Shown: positions 1-6,276, counted from the first letter of the stretch. The stretch is DNA of 7,105 nucleotides from Actinomycetes bacterium (GCA_021819345.1 JAKARG010000164.1:1-7105); one strand, 5' to 3'. A program made the numbers and translations. Notes: a model not told the origin generated them from the sequence alone.

Positions 1-53
1 GGCGGCGTCGGGCTCACGGGAGGCGTCGGGCTCGCGGGCGGCGTCGGGCTCAC
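1..53 (-). CDS. N-terminus of the next dcw-cluster gene (partial, product unknown)
   Basis: A GTG codon at 53-51 overlaps the ftsW stop codon (TGA, 52-50) in the same GTGA arrangement used at two other junctions of this cluster. The frame then stays open to the window edge, giving 17 complete codons. The visible peptide is only a Ser-Pro-Thr-Pro-Pro repeat (three hexapeptide units), so no domain can be recognised. A second in-frame GTG lies at 17-15, twelve codons later, and could be the true start. In most dcw clusters ftsW is followed by murG, which makes MurG the leading guess, but that is from gene order alone; murC or another gene is possible. The Pro-rich start would be a non-conserved N-terminal extension. 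Confidence 0.5.
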   Translation of the reverse strand, partial: MSPTPPASPTPPVSPTP

Positions 54-54
54 G
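1..54. repeat. 18-bp tandem repeat, three copies, over the ftsW stop / next-gene start
   Basis: Three head-to-tail 18-bp units occupy 1-18, 19-36 and 37-54. Read on the plus strand, the first and third are identical (ggcggcgtcgggctcacg) and the middle one differs at two positions. The period is six codons, so copy-number changes would keep the downstream reading frame. The array contains the ftsW stop codon and two copies of the GTG start of the following gene; in the middle copy that codon is GCG. The array may continue beyond the window edge. Confidence 0.85.
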
Positions 55-1279
55 GGCGGCGGGCGATGTTGCCGAGCACGCCGGCGGCGAACATCTCGAC
101 CACGAGGGAGGAGCCGCCGAAGGAGACGAAGGGGAGCGGGACCCCGGTCACCGGCAGGAGCCCGACCACCGCGCCGATGTTGATCACCGCTTGGCCGAGG
201 AGCCAGGCGGTGATGCCGGCCGCCAGGTAGCCCGAGAAGCGATCTCGGGCGCCGCAGGCGATCCTCACCCCGACCACCCCGAGGGCGAGGTACAAGCCCG
301 CGAGGAGCACTGCTCCAACCAGGCCGGTCTCCTCGCCGACGATCGCGAAGATGAAGTCGGTCGAGGCGTTGGGCAGGTACCCCCAGGAAGCCAGGCTGGA
401 GCCGATCCCCTTGCCGAGGAGCCGGCCGGAGCCGAGGGCGACCAGGCCCTGCACCGACTGGAACCCCGACCCCCTCGCGTGGGCGAAGGGATGGACGAAG
501 GCGGTGAGTCGCCGCCAGCGGTAGGGCGCGACCACGGCCATCAGCAGGCCGAGGACGCCTCCGGTGGCGAGGATCGCGGCAAACGGCTTGGGCGGCAGCC
601 CGGCGGTCCCGACCATGGCGAGAGCGATGACCACCAGCACCGCGGTGGTCCCCATGTCCGGCTGGGCCATGACCAGCACTGCGAGGATCCCGACGATCGC
701 GAGCACCGGTCCCATCTGGTAGCGCCAGTCCCCCTTGGCCCCCCGCTCCGACCGGCGGTCGAGGGTGTCCGCGGCGAAGAACACCAAGGCGAGCTTGGCG
801 AGCTCCGAGGGTTGGACCCGCAGCGACGAGACGCCGAGCCAGCGCGAGGCACCCCCGACCCGGACGCCCACATGGGGAACGAGGACCGCGAGCAGCATCA
901 CGATCGCGACCACCATGGCCGGCCGGGCGAAGCGGCGCCAGCGGCGACGGTCGACGCGAAGCGCTACGAAGAAGGCGATAGTGCCGATGGCGATCCAGAG
1001 CGCCTGGCGCTCCGCCTCGTACCAAGGGTTCCCGTACTGCTGGAGTGAGAGCACCGCCGAGGACGACAGCACCATCACGAGGCCGGTCAGGTCGAGCACC
1101 CCGAGGATGAGGAGCAAGATCCGGAGGCTGCCCCTGCCTGACCCCTCCGAGGAGCGGATCGGCACGGGCCGTCCCGACGCCCCGGTCCGGGAGCTCGGCG
1201 AGGGCTGGGTCGAACCGTTGCGCTCGCTCCGTCCGGCCAGGGTCCCGGTCCCCCCCGCGCCTCCCCGAACGCCGGTCAC
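50..1279 (-). CDS. ftsW: FtsW, SEDS-family septal peptidoglycan glycosyltransferase
   Basis: FtsW is the multi-pass inner-membrane polymerase that links lipid II into glycan strands at the division septum, normally with a class B PBP (FtsI). The 409-residue product has a Ser/Gly/Arg-rich cytoplasmic N-terminus (about 1-50), then about ten hydrophobic segments from residue 52 on. SEDS signatures visible are GGASRWLG (142-149) followed by VQPSELAKLA, QPDMGTT (206-212), PYRWRRLTAF (252-261), LPNASTDFIFAIVGEE (302-317) and the C-terminal PVTGVPLPFVSFGGSS (376-391). The Asp of TDFIF (308) is the residue I expect to be essential by homology to RodA/FtsW. I chose the GTG at 1279 because it forms a GTGA overlap with the mraY stop; the open frame continues upstream through mraY but that part is not FtsW-like. 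Position between mraY and the next cluster gene favours FtsW over RodA. murD, often found between mraY and ftsW, is absent. Confidence 0.95.
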   Translation of the reverse strand: MTGVRGGAGGTGTLAGRSERNGSTQPSPSSRTGASGRPVPIRSSEGSGRGSLRILLLILGVLDLTGLVMVLSSSAVLSLQQYGNPWYEAERQALWIAIGTIAFFVALRVDRRRWRRFARPAMVVAIVMLLAVLVPHVGVRVGGASRWLGVSSLRVQPSELAKLALVFFAADTLDRRSERGAKGDWRYQMGPVLAIVGILAVLVMAQPDMGTTAVLVVIALAMVGTAGLPPKPFAAILATGGVLGLLMAVVAPYRWRRLTAFVHPFAHARGSGFQSVQGLVALGSGRLLGKGIGSSLASWGYLPNASTDFIFAIVGEETGLVGAVLLAGLYLALGVVGVRIACGARDRFSGYLAAGITAWLLGQAVINIGAVVGLLPVTGVPLPFVSFGGSSLVVEMFAAGVLGNIARRP

Positions 1280-2316
1280 CCGACCTTCCCCCGAGCGAGG
1301 TAGGCCCCGTAGAACGCCCCGATCCCGAGGGCGGCGAAGGCCCCCGAGAGGATCCAGAACCTGACGGTCACCGTGGTCTCCGGCCAACCGAGCAGCTCGA
1401 AGTGGTGGTGGATGGGGGCGATCTTGAACACCCGGCGATGGAACAGCTTGAAGCTGCCCACCTGCAGGATCACCGAGACGGTCTCCACCACGAACAACCC
1501 TCCGATGATCGGCAACAACAGGTCGACGTTCTCCAGCAGGGCGATCACCGCGATCGCAGCACCGAGGCCGAGGGAGCCGGTGTCGCCCATGAAGATCTTG
1601 GCCGGGGCGGCGTTCCACCAGAGGAAACCGGCACAGGCCCCGATGAACGCCGTGGAGAGTATGGCCTCGTCGAGCGACGCCGGGTAGGGGTTGCGGTAGA
1701 CGAAGAAGTGGCGCAGCTGGAAGAAGCCGATGATGGTGAAGGTGATGAAGGCGAAGGCCGACGAACCGGTGGCGAGGCCGTCGAGGCCGTCGGTCAGGTT
1801 GACCGCGTTGGTGGTGCCGAGGATGGCGAGGACCGCGAGGACCGACCAGCCGATCGCGCCGAGCTGCCAGCCGGGTGAGTCGTAGCGCACGAACGACAAG
1901 CGAGTGGACACCCCGAGCACCTTCACCGCGACGACCGCGAAGCCGGCGGCTACGAGCAGGAGGGCGCCGGCCTTGGCCCGGGCGTTGAGACCGAGGCTGC
2001 GTCGCCGGCTGACCTTCATGTAGTCGTCGACGAACCCGATCAGCGCGGCGAGGCCGATCGTGACGACGGCTGCGATCCCCCGGGCGGTGAAGATCTCCAG
2101 CCGGCCGGCGTGGGCCACCGTGTAGCCGAGGATCGCCGCGCCCACGATGGCGATGCCCCCCATCGTCGGGGTGCCCGCCTTGACGAGGTGGCCACTCGGG
2201 CCGTCCTCCCGGATCTGCTGGCCGATGCCCCGGACGCGCAGCGACCCGATGAGCAGCGGGGTTCCGAGGATGGTGGCGAGGAAGCCGACGGCGCCGGCCA
2301 CGAGCAGGGCTACCAT
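1276..2316 (-). CDS. mraY: MraY, phospho-N-acetylmuramoyl-pentapeptide transferase
   Basis: MraY transfers phospho-MurNAc-pentapeptide from UDP to undecaprenyl phosphate at the cytoplasmic membrane face, making lipid I. The 346-residue protein is full length for the family and strongly hydrophobic, with about ten membrane segments. Family motifs appear in order: KAGTPTMGG (46-54), FVDDYMKV with the paired Asp 97-98, NAVNLTDGLDGLA (170-182), APAKIFMGDTGSLGLG (237-252) and the PIHHHFELLGWPE histidine motif (301-313). The start is ATG 2316-2314, overlapping the end of murE by 7 nt (ATGGTAG), with an AGGGG Shine-Dalgarno-like run about nine bases upstream. The stop overlaps the GTG of ftsW. murF, which usually precedes mraY, is not present here. 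Confidence 0.97.
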   Translation of the reverse strand: MVALLVAGAVGFLATILGTPLLIGSLRVRGIGQQIREDGPSGHLVKAGTPTMGGIAIVGAAILGYTVAHAGRLEIFTARGIAAVVTIGLAALIGFVDDYMKVSRRRSLGLNARAKAGALLLVAAGFAVVAVKVLGVSTRLSFVRYDSPGWQLGAIGWSVLAVLAILGTTNAVNLTDGLDGLATGSSAFAFITFTIIGFFQLRHFFVYRNPYPASLDEAILSTAFIGACAGFLWWNAAPAKIFMGDTGSLGLGAAIAVIALLENVDLLLPIIGGLFVVETVSVILQVGSFKLFHRRVFKIAPIHHHFELLGWPETTVTVRFWILSGAFAALGIGAFYGAYLARGKVG

Positions 2317-3794
2317 CCAGCGCGGCCCCTGCGCAGCTCCGCCCGGCGGGCGAGGAGCCGCTCGAGCGACCGACGGGTCACCTCTGCGTCGCTGAAGGGC
2401 CTGACCTGGCCGCGGACCTCCTGGCCGCTCTCGTGCCCCTTGCCGGCGACCACCACCACGTCACCGGCGCCGGCCACCCAGATCGCGGTCTCGATCGCCT
2501 CGGCCCGGTCGGGGACCACCCGCAGCTTCTCGGGGTCGGCGGCGCCCGCGACGACCTGCGCAATGATCGCGCCGGGGTCCTCGTTCCTCGGGTTGTCCGA
2601 GGTGACCACCGCCAGGTCGGCGATGCTCGCCGCCACCCGGCCCATCTCCGGGCGCTTCTCCTGGTCGCGGTCGCCTCCGGCCCCGAAGACGACCACCAGC
2701 CGGCCGCTGGTCAGCTCCCGCGCCGCGCTGAGGGCGCGCTGCAGGCCGTCGGGGGTGTGGGCGTAGTCGACCAAGACGGTGAAATCCTGGCCTGCGTCGA
2801 TGCGCTCGAAACGTCCCGGGACCGAGGAGACCGCGGAGATCCCCGCAGCCACGTCGGCCGGCGGGACGTGCAGGGCTTCGGCAGCGGTGGCCGCAGCGAG
2901 GGCGTTGGCGACGTTGAACCTGCCGCCGAGAGCGAGGCTCACCTCCTCGCCGCGCCACCGGAACCGGCTCCCGGCCGGCCCGACCGAGAGCTCCTCGGCG
3001 TCCCCGGCCCCGAAGGTGGCCACCGGGAGACCCGAAGCACCCAGCGTCTCGATCAGCCTCTGGCCGTAGGGGTCGTCCCGGTTGACCACCGCCACACCAC
3101 AGCGGCCGCGCTCGAACAGCCTCGCCTTGGCGGCGAAGTAGTCCTCCATGCTCGGGTGGTAGTCCAGGTGGTCGCGGGTGAGGTTGGTGAAGACCCCGGC
3201 GGCGAAGCGGACGCCGTCCACCCGATGCTGGTGCAGGGCGTGGGAGGAGACCTCCATGGCCACTGCGCGAAAGCCGTCACGGCGGAAGCCGGCGAGGCGC
3301 TCCTGGAGCTCGGGAGCCTCGGGCGTCGTCCTCGCCTGGGTGAGGGTGCCGAGCGACGCCGCCTTCCAGCCGTAGACCTCGAAGACCGAGGCGAGGAGGC
3401 TCACGGTGGTGGTCTTGCCGTTGGTGCCGGTGACCCCCACCACCACGAGGTCCTCCGAGGGCCAGGAGTGCAGGGCCGCTGCGACCGGGCCGAGGGCAGC
3501 GCGCGCCGAGCTCACGATCACCTGTGGCACGCCGAGATCGAGCGGTCTCTCGCAGAGCAGGGCGACGGCGCCCTCGGCCACCGCCACGTGGGCGTGGTCG
3601 TGTCCGTCGGTGCGGAGACCGGGCAGGCAGGCGAAGAGCGCCTCGCGCCCCACGCCCCGCGAGTCGAGGCTCACCGAGGTGATCTCGACGGTGGCGTCGC
3701 CGTCGACGGCCAGGAGCAGGCCGGTGCCGACGAGCGACCGCTCGACCAGGAGATCGAGCCGCACGGGGTCAGCGTCCGGTCCGGTGGGCCCCAC
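2310..3794 (-). CDS. murE: MurE, UDP-MurNAc-L-Ala-D-Glu:meso-diaminopimelate ligase
   Basis: MurE is the cytoplasmic, ATP-dependent ligase that adds the third stem-peptide residue to UDP-MurNAc-L-Ala-D-Glu. The 494-residue product has the Mur ligase architecture: N-terminal substrate domain (about 1-115), central ATPase with TGTNGKTTT (122-130), FTNLTRDHLDYH (202-213), AKARLF with the Lys expected to be carbamylated (223) and GRFNVANALAA (291-301), then a C-terminal domain with VDYAHTPD (342-349), GAGGDRD (371-377) and GKGHE (451-455). The DNPRNEDP motif (400-407) is the form that goes with meso-DAP rather than lysine. The start is taken as GTG 3794, nine bases after ftsL; GTG 3764 (codon 11) is a plausible alternative, and neither has a strong Shine-Dalgarno. 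The stop lies inside the mraY start region. Length is normal, so there is no MurF fusion. Confidence 0.96.
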   Translation of the reverse strand: MGPTGPDADPVRLDLLVERSLVGTGLLLAVDGDATVEITSVSLDSRGVGREALFACLPGLRTDGHDHAHVAVAEGAVALLCERPLDLGVPQVIVSSARAALGPVAAALHSWPSEDLVVVGVTGTNGKTTTVSLLASVFEVYGWKAASLGTLTQARTTPEAPELQERLAGFRRDGFRAVAMEVSSHALHQHRVDGVRFAAGVFTNLTRDHLDYHPSMEDYFAAKARLFERGRCGVAVVNRDDPYGQRLIETLGASGLPVATFGAGDAEELSVGPAGSRFRWRGEEVSLALGGRFNVANALAAATAAEALHVPPADVAAGISAVSSVPGRFERIDAGQDFTVLVDYAHTPDGLQRALSAARELTSGRLVVVFGAGGDRDQEKRPEMGRVAASIADLAVVTSDNPRNEDPGAIIAQVVAGAADPEKLRVVPDRAEAIETAIWVAGAGDVVVVAGKGHESGQEVRGQVRPFSDAEVTRRSLERLLARRAELRRGRAGW

Positions 3795-3803
3795 CCGGGG
3801 CGG

Positions 3804-4562
3804 TCACGAGTTGCCTGCCAGCACGGCGCCCATCCTGGTCGAGCTGGCCGGCCCAGAGGGAACACCGCCCGACGAGGAGACCCCGGGCACCGAGGGCGCA
3901 CCCGGCACCCTCAGGTAGGTGACGGAGCCGGGCTGGACCATGCCGAGCTTGCTCGCCGCGGACAGGATGCGCCCGGGAGTGTCGAGCTGGTCGACTTGGA
4001 GCCGGAGGTCCTCGTAGGTGTTGGCAGCCTGCTGCTCGCTCACGCTCAGGCGGTCGAGGGTCAGCTGCTTCTCGGCCGAGACCACGTGGAGGATGACGAG
4101 GGCGAACACGGCAACTACCGCCAGGAGGGAAAGGCCTCCGAGGACCAGCCGGGGCCTTACCGGGGCCTTGGCCCGGTGTCGGGGCTCGACCAGCCGTAGC
4201 TGACGGGCCTCCGAAGCGACGCTCTCGGCGGTCGGGTCGGCCACCATCGCCGCGGCCACAGCCGCTCCATGCGCCCTTCGCCCGCCGTCGGAGCCGACCC
4301 GCAGCACCCGCCCGGAAGACCTGGCAGCCGAGCGGGAGGGAGTTGACGCCGACGGCGGGGCGACGAAGGAGCCGGAGGCCGCCCGACGGGACCGGGCCGC
4401 GGACGCAGCGGCTGCGAGGCCGCCGCTCGTCGAGCTGCGACGAACCTCTTCGAGACGGTCGGCCCCAGCGCGCGCCCGGGGGGTGCCGGCGGAGCGGGGG
4501 GCGCCGGCGCGTCCAGGTCTGGAGGAACCCGAGCGGGAAGGGGCGTCGAGGGTGGTGGTCAC
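3804..4562 (-). CDS. ftsL: FtsL-like divisome protein, single-pass membrane with coiled coil
   Basis: FtsL is a bitopic divisome protein that, with a DivIC/FtsB partner, regulates septal synthesis by FtsW-FtsI. The 252-residue product has a long cytoplasmic N-terminus rich in Arg, Ser, Ala and Gly (1-135), one membrane segment (about 138-162, LVLGGLSLLAVVAVFALVIL core), a short coiled-coil stretch (about 164-195) and the GMVQPGSVTYLRVP element typical of FtsL/septum-formation-initiator proteins, followed by a Ser/Pro/Gly tail. Sequence conservation in this family is low, so the call rests on topology, the GMVQP region and the position after rsmH. The start GTG 4562 overlaps the rsmH stop as GTGA; an internal ATG at 4247 would give a more usual length of about 147 residues but leaves a 311-nt gap. 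ftsI, expected next, is missing; murE follows after 9 nt. Confidence 0.87.
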   Translation of the reverse strand: MTTTLDAPSRSGSSRPGRAGAPRSAGTPRARAGADRLEEVRRSSTSGGLAAAASAARSRRAASGSFVAPPSASTPSRSAARSSGRVLRVGSDGGRRAHGAAVAAAMVADPTAESVASEARQLRLVEPRHRAKAPVRPRLVLGGLSLLAVVAVFALVILHVVSAEKQLTLDRLSVSEQQAANTYEDLRLQVDQLDTPGRILSAASKLGMVQPGSVTYLRVPGAPSVPGVSSSGGVPSGPASSTRMGAVLAGNS

Positions 4563-5542
4563 GGTCGGCTCTCGGTCGGGAGGCTCTCGGTCGGTCGGCT
4601 CTCGGTCGGGAGGCGCTCGCCGGCGCGGAGGCGGGCGCTCTCGGCTCGGGGGTTGGAGGAGATCTCGCCGGCGCTCGGACGTCGCCCGCGCCGGCCGAGG
4701 AGGCGCAGGCTCGGACGCGCCCCGCAGACGCAGGGCAGTCCCGGCGGGCACTCGCAACCGCCGGTCGCAGCGTTGCGCAGGCGGTCCTTGACGATCCGGT
4801 CCTCCCCGGAGTGGTAGGAGAGCACCACGATCCGACCACCGGGGACCAGGCGCTCCACGAGCTCGTCGATGGCTCCGGGGAGCGGACGCAGCTCGTCGTT
4901 GACCGCAATGCGCAGCGCCTGGAAGCTCCGCCGGGCCGGATGGCCCCCGCTGCGGCGGGTAGCGGCGGGGATTGCGTCGCGCACCACCTCGGCCAGACGC
5001 CGGGTGCTGCCGAGGGGGCGGGCGGCGACGATCGCCCGGGCGACCCGATCGGCGAAGCGCTCGTCCCCGTAGTCGGCGAGGATCCGGGCCAGCTCGGCCT
5101 CGGGAACGGTGTCGAGCAGATCCGCGGCCGACGGACCCGAGGTCGGGTCCATCCGCATGTCGAGTGGCCCGTCGTGGCGATAGCCGAAGCCCCGCTCGGG
5201 CCGGTCGAGCTGCCAGGAGCTGACCCCGAGGTCGAGCAGCGCTCCCGACAGCCCGGCGACGCCCAAGGCGTCGAGGGCATTACCGGCCTCGGAGAAGCGC
5301 GCCTGCAGCACGGTCGCCCTTTCCCCAAAGCCCCCGAGCACCGCGGAGCTGGCGGCCACCGCCTCGGGATCACGGTCGATGCCGACCAGGCGCAGACCCG
5401 GGTACGCCTCCAGGAGGGCGCGGGCGTGGCCGGCTCCCCCGAGGGTGCCGTCGACAAGCACCCCGGGGGGTACCGGCCCGAACAGCTCCACGACCTCGGA
5501 GAGCATCACCGGGAGGTGCCCGAGATCCGGGGCCGGGCTCAT
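4559..5542 (-). CDS. rsmH: RsmH (MraW), 16S rRNA m4C1402 methyltransferase
   Basis: RsmH is the S-adenosylmethionine-dependent enzyme that N4-methylates C1402 in the ribosomal P site. The 327-residue product shows GHLPVMLSEVVE (8-19), the SAM-binding DGTLGGAGHA (31-40), IDRDPEA (55-61), LLDLGVSSWQLDRPERGFGY (102-121), DGPLDMRMDP (124-133), RRSFQALRIAVNDEL (204-218) and VLSYHSGEDRIVK (240-252), where many homologues have SLED or similar in place of SGED. The C-terminal part has two CxC pairs (263/265 and 271/273) and ends in a PTES repeat. I start it at ATG 5542, which places the conserved motif eight residues in and has a G-rich run just upstream; the frame is open far upstream, and GTG 5623 is another option. 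It follows mraZ after 152 nt, and its stop overlaps the ftsL start (GTGA). Confidence 0.96.
   Translation of the reverse strand: MSPAPDLGHLPVMLSEVVELFGPVPPGVLVDGTLGGAGHARALLEAYPGLRLVGIDRDPEAVAASSAVLGGFGERATVLQARFSEAGNALDALGVAGLSGALLDLGVSSWQLDRPERGFGYRHDGPLDMRMDPTSGPSAADLLDTVPEAELARILADYGDERFADRVARAIVAARPLGSTRRLAEVVRDAIPAATRRSGGHPARRSFQALRIAVNDELRPLPGAIDELVERLVPGGRIVVLSYHSGEDRIVKDRLRNAATGGCECPPGLPCVCGARPSLRLLGRRGRRPSAGEISSNPRAESARLRAGERLPTESRPTESLPTESRP
4567..4626. repeat. 15-bp tandem repeat (three good copies plus a degenerate fourth) in the rsmH 3' end
   Basis: On the plus strand, units begin at 4567, 4582 and 4597 with the pattern ggctctcggtcggga; the second ends in gtc rather than gga, and a diverged fourth unit starts at 4612. 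Seen at double length, 4562-4591 and 4592-4621 match at 27 of 30 positions. The period is five codons, and the array encodes the pentapeptide repeat PTESR/L at the very C-terminus of RsmH, ending at the stop codon that overlaps the ftsL start. Confidence 0.85.
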
Positions 5543-5694
5543 CCGCAGCCCCCCGACCAGCTTGCCGCCGGGATGTCTCCCCGGTCGCGCGGAGTGGAAG
5601 CGGGCGGAGAAGGGGACTCCCACCCTGCCGGTCGAAGGGCTGCGCAGGAGCCCGACCAATCTCGAAGCGCAGCGGTCGAAGTAGCCGTACCCGC
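5543..5694 (-). other. mraZ-rsmH spacer (152 nt), the only long gap inside the cluster
   Basis: No gene is supported here. The rsmH frame is open across the spacer, but the translated part (Arg/Gly/Ser-rich) has no resemblance to RsmH. I see no convincing promoter. A hairpin-forming palindrome lies just before it, inside the end of mraZ. In contrast, all later junctions are 9 nt or less or overlap. Confidence 0.6.
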
Positions 5695-6147
5695 TCAGCT
5701 CCCCGTGTCCGTGGCTGCAGCCACGGCGTCCACCGGGTCGAGGAGGTCCGCCTCGGCGGGACGCACCCGGGACTCCCACTGCAGTGGGTTCCACAGCTCG
5801 ATGCGCTCGAGGGCACCGACGACGAGCAGGCGGTCCTGGAGCTGGGCGAAGGCCAGCAAGTGCTGTGGAACGGCGACGCGTCCCTGCCGGTCGATCTCCA
5901 CCTCCTGGGACCCCGCCGCCCAGACCCGGGCGAGATTGCGGTCTGCGCCCGAGCGCGCCTGGGCCAGCGAGTACTCCTGCAGCCGCTTGCCGAACTCCGC
6001 GGGGGTCCACAGCGCGAGGCAGCCGTCGAGGTACTGGGTGAGGAACGCCTGAGGGGTCTCGAAGCTGCTCCGGAAGCGCGCCGGCAGGACGACCCGTCCC
6101 TTGCTGTCCAGGGAGTGCTCGTACCTCCCGAAGAACATCGACGCCAC
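5695..6147 (-). CDS. mraZ: MraZ, transcriptional regulator of the dcw cluster
   Basis: MraZ is an AbrB/SpoVT-fold DNA-binding protein that forms rings and, where studied, represses its own dcw promoter by binding short direct repeats. The 150-residue product is the usual length and has two tandem SpoVT/AbrB-like halves, each with the DxxGR signature: DSKGRVVLPARFR (14-26) and DRQGRVAVPQHL (86-97). The start can be GTG 6147 or ATG 6138 (MFFGRYEHSLDSKGR, which matches the common family N-terminus); an in-frame stop at 6153-6151 excludes anything further upstream. The only GGAGG (6170-6166) is about 18 nt from the GTG, too far to be ideal, so initiation signals are weak. It is the first gene of the cluster and lies directly behind a promoter carrying MraZ-box-like repeats, which fits autoregulation. 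The last 20 residues are Ala-rich and variable. Confidence 0.96.
   Translation of the reverse strand: MASMFFGRYEHSLDSKGRVVLPARFRSSFETPQAFLTQYLDGCLALWTPAEFGKRLQEYSLAQARSGADRNLARVWAAGSQEVEIDRQGRVAVPQHLLAFAQLQDRLLVVGALERIELWNPLQWESRVRPAEADLLDPVDAVAAATDTGS
5709..5726. repeat. Perfect 18-bp palindrome in the 3' end of mraZ
   Basis: CCGTGGCTGCAGCCACGG reads the same on both strands. As RNA it could fold into a 7-bp GC-rich stem with a TGCA loop, 12 nt before the mraZ stop codon. It encodes the Ala-rich, poorly conserved MraZ C-terminus. There is no T-run after it, so a classical intrinsic terminator is not supported; it could be a stability or attenuation element, or chance. Confidence 0.6.
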
Positions 6148-6190
6148 TGGTCACTCGGCTTTCGTCCTCCGCCACGCTCCGGGCCCACCC

Positions 6191-6231
6191 CTTCGCGCCA
6201 CTTCGCTCCACACTACGCCCCTTCGCCCCAC
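6191..6231 (-). promoter_or_regulatory. Putative MraZ operator: four 10-bp-spaced boxes
   Basis: On the minus strand the sequence divides exactly into 10-mers: TGGGGCGAAG (6230-6221), GGGCGTAGTG (6220-6211), TGGAGCGAAG (6210-6201) and TGGCGCGAAG (6200-6191), preceded by G at 6231. Each starts with a TGGNG-like pentamer (GGGCG in the second) followed by a 5-nt spacer, which is the arrangement described for E. coli MraZ (TGGGN repeats with 5-nt spacers). Three of the four spacers are also the same (CGAAG). The array covers the promoter -10 and the likely start site, so bound MraZ would block transcription. Binding is inferred from sequence only. Confidence 0.65.
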
Positions 6232-6239
6232 CGGGTCAA
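6210..6239 (-). promoter_or_regulatory. Predicted sigma-70-type promoter of mraZ / dcw cluster
   Basis: On the minus strand, a -35 TTGACC (6239-6234) is separated by 18 nt from a -10 TAGTGT (6215-6210), which fits the TAnnnT actinobacterial consensus. Transcription would begin near 6203, giving an untranslated leader of about 56 nt before the GTG of mraZ. The -10 lies between the second and third MraZ-like boxes. No comparable promoter is seen later in the cluster, so this may be the main one in the window. Confidence 0.6.
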
Positions 6240-6276
6240 CAACTCGCTGCCCCGGAGACGCTCCTCGTGGCGCGCG

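Noticed and set aside
1..54. CRISPR-like array
   Set aside because: The units are directly adjacent with no spacers and keep a coding period of six codons; it is a simple tandem repeat.
1280..1618. Upstream extension of ftsW inside mraY
   Set aside because: The extra residues are an out-of-frame reading of the conserved mraY C-terminus; GTG 1279 fits both family and spacing.
2433..4199. Long plus-strand open frame (588 codons) opposite murE and ftsL
   Set aside because: It is antisense to well-supported genes, its translation is low-complexity Gly/Val/Arg/Asp text with no motif, and long antisense frames are expected at this GC content.
4563..4757. Upstream extension of ftsL to GTG 4757
   Set aside because: It would overlap rsmH by about 200 nt and is a frame-shifted reading of the rsmH 3' end; the GTGA overlap start at 4562 is better supported.
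3769..5457. Minus-strand frame of 562 codons overlapping rsmH, ftsL and the murE start
   Set aside because: It runs out of frame through conserved genes and encodes Arg/Pro/Ser-rich sequence without motifs.
4343..6052. Long plus-strand open frame (569 codons) opposite rsmH and mraZ
   Set aside because: Same reasoning: a shadow of rsmH and mraZ with no recognisable domain.
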